Both the position numbers and the translations under genes were made by a program. The notes below the pieces were generated by a model. It was not told where the DNA came from. It was given only the letters and a program-made list of their open reading frames with translations, and ran no database searches. Shown here in pieces: positions 59,294-64,000 of a DNA stretch of 64,000 nt (position 1 is the stretch's first letter; each line of letters begins with the position of its first letter). Location: contig NZ_JBAMDD010000007.1 in the NCBI RefSeq assembly GCF_036961565.1, positions 200,833 to 264,832 on the forward strand, in the 5' to 3' direction. This stretch comes from Chitinimonas sp036961565 (GTDB taxonomy: Bacteria; Pseudomonadota; Gammaproteobacteria; Burkholderiales; Chitinimonadaceae).

Positions 59294-59343
59294 GTCAAAC
59301 ATTCTCAACGCACCGCCGGGATGCGATGTCAAACATATTAAAC
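59294..59343. promoter_or_regulatory. Direct repeats GTCAAACATWYTMAAC upstream of ald
   Basis: Two 16-base copies start at 59294 and 59328 (34 bases apart, about three helical turns), 64-100 bases upstream of the ald start. They may bind a dimeric or cooperative regulator of the polyamine operon. Confidence 0.4.
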
Positions 59344-59426
59344 ACCAGCCCCCAAACACGACACAAGCGCCATCGGTTGTGCGCCGCAATAAACGCTATA
59401 TCAATGACTTTGCTGCAAAACAGTAC

Positions 59427-59453
59427 TTGTCAGCCGGCCTAAGGCCGTATAAT
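59427..59453 (+). promoter_or_regulatory. Promoter of puuR-like gene (TTGTCA / TATAAT)
   Basis: A consensus TATAAT is preceded by TTGTCA with a 15-base spacer (slightly short; TACTTG three bases earlier gives 18). Predicted transcription starts near 59460, just before the operator palindrome. Confidence 0.6.
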
Positions 59454-59464
59454 TTCCCACATCG

Positions 59465-59488
59465 AAGTGTTCACTATATTGGACACTT
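59465..59488. promoter_or_regulatory. 24-base near-perfect palindrome, candidate PuuR-type operator
   Basis: Arms AAGTGTTCACTA and TATTGGACACTT differ at only two pairs. The left 15 bases TGTTCACTATATTGG match the reverse complement of the E. coli PuuR box at 12 positions as I recall it. Its position just downstream of TATAAT fits autorepression. Confidence 0.6.
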
Positions 59489-59517
59489 TACCATTACTCG
59501 ATAGCAAGGAAGATGCC

Positions 59518-60087
59518 ATGTCACTGGAAGTCAGCACCCGGCTCAAGCTGGTTCGCGAAAAGCATGCCTTGTCGCAGCGCGAACTCGCCAAGCGTGCCGG
59601 CGTGACCAACAGCACGATTTCCCTGATCGAGCAGAACCGCGTCAGCCCGTCCATTTCCTCGCTGAAGAAGGTGCTCGATGGCGTGCCCATGAGCCTGGCC
59701 GAGTTCTTTACCTTTGATATAGAAGAGCCTGCCCGACCCTCGCCATTTTTCGAGCCGGGCCAGATGCCCGACATCGGCGGCGAAGGCGTCAACCTCTTCC
59801 TGGTGGGCCACGGTGTACAGAACCGCCATATCACCATGCTGCGCGAGGTGTATTGCGCAGGCGCCGATACAGGTGCCGAGATGCTGAGCCACGCCGGGCA
59901 GGAGGTCGGCATCGTGGTCAAGGGCGAGATCGAGCTGACCGTGGCAGACCAGAGCCGGGTACTCAAGCCGGGCGAGGGCTATTATTTTGATTCCACCCTG
60001 CCCCACCGTTTCCGCAACCTGGGTGGTGACGATGCCGAACTGGTCAGTGCCAGCTTGGTCAGCCCGAATTCGCCGCCCAGCTTTTAG
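59518..60087 (+). CDS. puuR: PuuR-like XRE-cupin repressor of polyamine catabolism
   Basis: ATG 59518 (AAGGAAGA upstream) gives 189 residues, close to PuuR (185). An XRE helix-turn-helix lies at residues ~8-62 (LSQRELAKRAGVTNSTISLIE) and a cupin sensor domain at ~105-185. PuuR-type proteins repress polyamine catabolism until putrescine or an intermediate binds. It is divergent from the ald-spu operon and has its own promoter with a palindromic operator. Confidence 0.92.
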   Translation: MSLEVSTRLKLVREKHALSQRELAKRAGVTNSTISLIEQNRVSPSISSLKKVLDGVPMSLAEFFTFDIEEPARPSPFFEPGQMPDIGGEGVNLFLVGHGVQNRHITMLREVYCAGADTGAEMLSHAGQEVGIVVKGEIELTVADQSRVLKPGEGYYFDSTLPHRFRNLGGDDAELVSASLVSPNSPPSF

Positions 60088-60197
60088 ACCATACATACCG
60101 TCGCCGACCAGGCGCCTGCGGCCAAGCCCCAGGTAATACTTGCCCCGGCAGGGTCGGCCCTATCATCCACATGCTATCCCCATCGAGAGATCAACCC

Positions 60198-61613
60198 ATG
60201 AAACACTACGACAAACTGTTTATCAATGGCGAATGGGTCGCCCCCCATGGCAGCGGCACCACCACGGTCTACAACCCGGCCACCGAAGAAGCCTTCGCCG
60301 AAGTCTGCAATGCCGACCTCGACGACGTGAACAGCGCCTTTGCCGCCGCCCGCGCCGCCTTCCCGGCCTGGTCGCGCACCACGGCGGCCGAGCGTGCCGA
60401 CTACATCCGCAAGCTGCACGCCGCGCTGGAAAAGCGCAAGGACGCACTGGCATTGGCCATCTCGCAATCGATGGGCTGCCCGCTGGAAATCGCCAAGATC
60501 ATCCAGGTGAACTGCGTGAAGGCCTTCGAGAAGTTCGCCGACCGCGCCCATGAGATGGAAGTGGAAAAGCAGGTCAACAACTCGCTGGTCGTGCGCGAAC
60601 CCGTGGGTGTCTGCGCCTTCATCACCCCCTGGAACTACCCGCTGTACCAGTTGATTGGCAAGGTGGCGCCAGCCCTGGCCACCGGCTGCACCATGGTGCT
60701 CAAGCCTTCCTCGGTCACCCCCCTGCAGGACATCATCTTTGCCGAAGCGGTTGCCGAAATCGGCCTGCCCAAGGGCGTATTCAATCTGATCACCGGCCGT
60801 GGCGGTGTGCTGGGCGATGCCATGGTGACCCACCCGGAAGCAGACATGGTCTCGTTCACCGGCTCCACCGCCACAGGCCGCCGCATCCAGCAACTGGCCG
60901 CCGAGAGCATCAAGCGTGTCTGCCTGGAGCTGGGCGGCAAGTCGCCCTTCATCATTACCGAGGACGCGCCGCTGGAACAGGCTGTCACCTTCGGCGTGAA
61001 GGATGTGATGATCAACACCGGCCAGACCTGCATCGCCCTCACCCGGATGCTGGTGCCCGCCTCGCGCTATGAGGAAGCCACCCAGATCGCCAAGCGCGTA
61101 GCCGAAAGCCTCAAAGTGGGCGACCCCATGGACAAGGACACCTTCATGGGCCCCATGAGCTCCATGGGCCAGCGCGAGACCGTGCTCAAGTACATACAGA
61201 AGGGCCTGGACGAAGGCGCCAAGCTGGTCACCGGAGGCCTGGAGCGCCCGGAAGGCCTGGACCGGGGTGCCTATGTACGGCCCACCATCTTCCGCGACGT
61301 GCACAACAAGATGACCATCGCCCAAGAAGAAATCTTCGGGCCGGTCATCTGCATGATTCCCTACACCAACCTGGCAGAAGCCATCGCCATCGCCAATGAC
61401 AGCGTCTACGGCCTGTCGTCGGGCGTGTGGGCCGCCACCAAGGAAGAAGGCATCCGCATCGCCCGCGAGATCCGCACCGGCGGCTGCTATGTGAACGGCG
61501 GCGACTTCAACTACGACGCCCCCCTGGGCGGCTACAAGCAGTCCGGCAACGGTCGCGAGTGGGGCGACTTCGGCATACACGAGTTCTACGAGATCAAGTC
61601 CATGCAGCTGTAA
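60198..61613 (+). CDS. Aldehyde dehydrogenase, probably for gamma-glutamyl aminobutyraldehyde
   Basis: ATG 60198 after GAGAGA gives 471 residues. The NAD(P)-dependent ALDH fold has the Rossmann block FTGSTATGRRIQ, the general base Glu in LELGGKSP and the nucleophile Cys in NTGQTCIA. Position beside puuR and opposite the spu operon supports oxidation of the aldehyde from SpuC to gamma-glutamyl-GABA (PuuC/PauC role). Broad-substrate ALDH cannot be excluded. It is 110 bases downstream of puuR on the same strand. Confidence 0.9.
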   Translation: MKHYDKLFINGEWVAPHGSGTTTVYNPATEEAFAEVCNADLDDVNSAFAAARAAFPAWSRTTAAERADYIRKLHAALEKRKDALALAISQSMGCPLEIAKIIQVNCVKAFEKFADRAHEMEVEKQVNNSLVVREPVGVCAFITPWNYPLYQLIGKVAPALATGCTMVLKPSSVTPLQDIIFAEAVAEIGLPKGVFNLITGRGGVLGDAMVTHPEADMVSFTGSTATGRRIQQLAAESIKRVCLELGGKSPFIITEDAPLEQAVTFGVKDVMINTGQTCIALTRMLVPASRYEEATQIAKRVAESLKVGDPMDKDTFMGPMSSMGQRETVLKYIQKGLDEGAKLVTGGLERPEGLDRGAYVRPTIFRDVHNKMTIAQEEIFGPVICMIPYTNLAEAIAIANDSVYGLSSGVWAATKEEGIRIAREIRTGGCYVNGGDFNYDAPLGGYKQSGNGREWGDFGIHEFYEIKSMQL

Positions 61614-61685
61614 GGACTGGCGCCCTGATACGCCGTAAGCAGCCCTGGCCTAGGTCGGGGCTGTTACACATCTGCCGCCATTGTT

Positions 61686-61711
61686 CCTCAGTTGCCTATC
61701 GGCAGCTGAGG
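61686..61711. terminator. Hairpin between ALDH and gajB
   Basis: CCTCAGTTGCC pairs with GGCAGCTGAGG (one G-U) around TATC. No T tract follows; an adjacent CAGCCC/GGGCTG stem lies at 61648-61672. It may end the ALDH transcript. Confidence 0.4.
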
Positions 61712-61730
61712 CCGGCATCAACGACGATCC

Positions 61731-62819
61731 TCAAACGTCCCCAGGTTGATACAGCTTGATGCCACCGCTGACTTTTGCTCGGTCACCTACGACAAACGCA
61801 ACACTTTGCCGCGCTCGCGTAACTGCCACATACACCTTCTGGAGCGACTTGCTTACGTCATCGAGGTTGCCGCTGGCAAGATACTTCTCCAACGGTCCGT
61901 GTGGATAGATCATGGTTCTGTCGAAGGTCATACCCTTCGCGGCACCATAGTTTATGGGCTCGCCAAGCGCATCTGTCGTCCGGTTGTATCGCAGCGTCTG
62001 CGGACTGAACTTACGGAAGTATTCCGCAGCATCACTGCGCCTAACTGCGAACATGCCATCGTGCCCGGTCACGCTGGTATTGCGCGACTCGGTCTTGGGT
62101 TCTGTTGGATGAAGCACATCTGCGAAATCACAGATTTCCTGTATACAGCGATGACTATGAGCGTGGCGCTCGATCTGGCATAGGCCAGCCTTTTCCCACG
62201 CCTCGAAGCGTCCAACAATTCCCGCCCCATGATACTTTTTGTTCTTGCGCGAGGGGTTCGTGGCGTAGGTAGCCTGCCTATGATCGCCAACCAAGCTCAC
62301 GGCAATCCGACATTTCATGATCCGTTCCACGAGGTCCAAATCATAGCCTGCGAGGTCCTGGCTTTCGTCAATGAACAGCCGGCCATACAACTGCTCTAGG
62401 CGCTGCAAAGGCGCTTCGCCAATACGGTCCATGATCGCACACGCGAATTCGGTAACCTTGTCGCTGTATATCACCCCTGGCGCGGCGAAATAATGACGTC
62501 CGATGTCAGTTTTCTTCGAACCGATCGCGGATATGCCGTTGTCGAAACAAATGGCCGACACGCGGGCGCGATCATAAAGCGCACGTTGATATGGGCGGAT
62601 GAGGTGGTACATCAAGAATGTGTACCAGGTCGACACGGTGACATGGGGAGGAATCCGGCCGAAGCGGGCATAGGCCTTCTCTTCAAGCGCCCCGCAGCCG
62701 TTGTTCGTGTACGTAATGAGGGCTGCACGACTACTGGTGTCACCACAGGCCTGCTCGACGATGTAGGTGGTCTTTCCTGACCCCGCTGCGGCTAAGACGA
62801 TGCGATTATTTGATGGCAT
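61731..62819 (-). CDS. gajB: Gabija system helicase GajB
   Basis: ATG 62819 lies inside the 3' end of gajA (14-base overlap), giving 362 residues; a longer start at 62852 is possible. It is a UvrD/Rep-type SF1 helicase: Walker A AAAGSGKTT (residues 10-18), LFIDESQDL (DExQ, near 158), GDHRQATY and the C-terminal VAVTRARQS (motif VI). This pairing with an OLD-type nuclease defines Gabija anti-phage defence. The protein is shorter than the well-studied ~490-residue B. cereus GajB, though all core motifs are present. Confidence 0.85.
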   Translation of the reverse strand: MPSNNRIVLAAAGSGKTTYIVEQACGDTSSRAALITYTNNGCGALEEKAYARFGRIPPHVTVSTWYTFLMYHLIRPYQRALYDRARVSAICFDNGISAIGSKKTDIGRHYFAAPGVIYSDKVTEFACAIMDRIGEAPLQRLEQLYGRLFIDESQDLAGYDLDLVERIMKCRIAVSLVGDHRQATYATNPSRKNKKYHGAGIVGRFEAWEKAGLCQIERHAHSHRCIQEICDFADVLHPTEPKTESRNTSVTGHDGMFAVRRSDAAEYFRKFSPQTLRYNRTTDALGEPINYGAAKGMTFDRTMIYPHGPLEKYLASGNLDDVSKSLQKVYVAVTRARQSVAFVVGDRAKVSGGIKLYQPGDV

Positions 62820-64000
62820 CAGCAATGTACGCCGGGATTTCGAACGGTTCACTGCTTTCGAAAATCGCCAGGGCAGATTCCGCCTTGGTATCCGTCATGT
62901 GCTTGAGGAGCGCAGCGTCGTCGTCAAACGCCTTGCCAAGAAGCTTGTTGAGGCGGGCAAGCCCGTTAGCCTTGATCAGCTGGGGCTCCAGCGTCTTGCA
63001 GGTGTCGTCTGAGTCCACACATACTTTGATGGTCTCAACCTTGGTATATGACGCATAGCGTTCTCGCTTACTAGCGGCGTCTCCGTCGTTGTCCCGAATC
63101 ACTATCGTCTCCAATCTCAATGCCGCAGCAATGTCGAGGAAACGCGGGAAAGCGAGCGAGTGGACTGATATGACGTCCACGCCGTCATCAAGAGGCATCT
63201 TGCCATGCATTTTGAGATAGGCCTTTTGAACGACTAACTCATCTGACGGCCCTTCGACCAAAATCACCTTCCGCGAGAGCACCATGCGGAGTGTGTCGTG
63301 GCCTGGGAGTCTCATGAAGTACTGCCTAGTCTCGTGTGGCAGTCCATCCAGCGTCACTGCCTTTTCGCCGTTAAACATCAAGATGTTGCCGACACCTAGC
63401 TTGTTCATAACGAAGCTGCTATGTGTGGTGACGATGACTTGCCTATCCGCCGTGCTTTGCTCAATCTGCGCGATCAGGCGATTAAGATTGGAATACGAAA
63501 GGTGATTCTCCGGTTCCTCCAGTAAGAGCACATCGCAAGCTGATTCCGCCTCGACCGCCAACTTGATCTTGATGGCGTTCTGCTCTCCCTTGCCGGCAAG
63601 CGTGAGCGGGATATCGTCGAGGTGCGGCATAACCCCCGTTTCCCAACTCGCACGGGTAGTGGTATCCATCGCAACCGATAGTGTCTTGTGAGAGACCGTA
63701 CCGGTCTTCTTCGCAAGCTCTTCGTTGATCTTGATCACGCTGCCATCGCTGAGGAATACGCCGCGCATCTGCCTATAGGCCAGCGCCAAGTCGGCCCTTT
63801 GCTTGCTGGTGAGGTAGTCGCGTACGATTTCCAACACATACTTGTTCGCAGCGTACGTATTGGAGATTGATGTCGGGTCGATCATTGCCGATCGCAACGG
63901 AAGCGCTCGCGGACGTATCGGATTGCCACTGAAGCCAAGCCACTCAACCCGGTAATATTCGATGGGCACACTACTTATCTTCTCCGGTTCCGCAACATAT
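62806..64000 (-). CDS. gajA: Gabija system nuclease GajA (5' end beyond window)
   Basis: The frame is open to the window edge, giving the last ~398 residues; a full GajA is near 580. Visible parts are the ATPase signature region (LAGKGEQN), Walker B VLLLEEPENHLS, the switch His of VTTHSSFV, then a TOPRIM nuclease domain with VILVEGPSDE and IRDNDGDAA (acidic metal site). This is the OLD-family ATPase-TOPRIM architecture of GajA, which cuts DNA when nucleotides drop during infection. The P-loop lies beyond the edge. Confidence 0.85.
   Translation of the reverse strand, partial: YVAEPEKISSVPIEYYRVEWLGFSGNPIRPRALPLRSAMIDPTSISNTYAANKYVLEIVRDYLTSKQRADLALAYRQMRGVFLSDGSVIKINEELAKKTGTVSHKTLSVAMDTTTRASWETGVMPHLDDIPLTLAGKGEQNAIKIKLAVEAESACDVLLLEEPENHLSYSNLNRLIAQIEQSTADRQVIVTTHSSFVMNKLGVGNILMFNGEKAVTLDGLPHETRQYFMRLPGHDTLRMVLSRKVILVEGPSDELVVQKAYLKMHGKMPLDDGVDVISVHSLAFPRFLDIAAALRLETIVIRDNDGDAASKRERYASYTKVETIKVCVDSDDTCKTLEPQLIKANGLARLNKLLGKAFDDDAALLKHMTDTKAESALAIFESSEPFEIPAYIADAIK

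Overview
The window reads as chromosome of a chitin-degrading betaproteobacterium, most likely Neisseriales (Chitinibacteraceae/Chromobacteriaceae relatives). This rests on protein style (RhlE, TypA, SpuC, thermolabile-hemolysin-like phospholipase, M9 collagenase, three modular chitinases) and on a GC-rich backbone. Genus cannot be fixed from sequence alone. No rRNA, tRNA, insertion sequence or CRISPR array was seen.

Layout. 1-2.4 kb: a TetR regulator and the N-terminal part of a FadE-type acyl-CoA dehydrogenase, transcribed leftward from a PsrA-like operator. 2.8-6.8 kb: two secreted hydrolases (GDSL phospholipase and M9 collagenase), each with its own terminator. 7-16.3 kb: PAS-AraC regulator, TypA, an RhlE-type helicase, two chemoreceptors and a Sel1-repeat protein. 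16.4-26.6 kb: mostly housekeeping or accessory metabolism, including two periplasmic solute-binding proteins, an alpha/beta hydrolase, a XenA/YqjM-type flavin oxidoreductase with two small coupled ORFs, RarD, thioredoxin 2, a second RhlE and a tiny candidate leader-like ORF. 26.6-35.5 kb: a stretch of visibly lower GC with an orphan 1684-residue RHS/YD-repeat protein, a small secreted protein, an 840-base gene-poor gap and a divergent SbtA-like transporter/LysR pair. 35.6-39 kb: CspA, DUF1415, HD-GYP, YkgJ-like and one unknown protein.

39.2-47.9 kb is a chitin-degradation cluster, all leftward: GH18 chitinase, JmjC-like cupin protein, GH19 chitinase, GH18 chitinase. All three chitinases carry paired carbohydrate-binding modules joined by Thr-Pro linkers that are encoded by almost pure hexanucleotide repeats.

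48.3-61.6 kb is a polyamine uptake and catabolism locus equivalent to the Pseudomonas spuABCDFGH cluster with an alanine dehydrogenase at its head. Uptake by SpuD/F/G/H supplies putrescine-type amines. SpuB/PuuA glutamylates and SpuC transaminates with pyruvate, giving alanine. Alanine dehydrogenase can return the alanine to pyruvate. SpuA/PuuD releases GABA. A divergent PuuR-like repressor and an aldehyde dehydrogenase complete the route, and a near-perfect 24-base palindrome resembling the PuuR box lies just after a TATAAT promoter in front of the regulator. Several hairpins divide this long operon into segments.

61.7-64 kb, at the right edge, holds a Gabija anti-phage system: GajB helicase complete, GajA nuclease running off the window.
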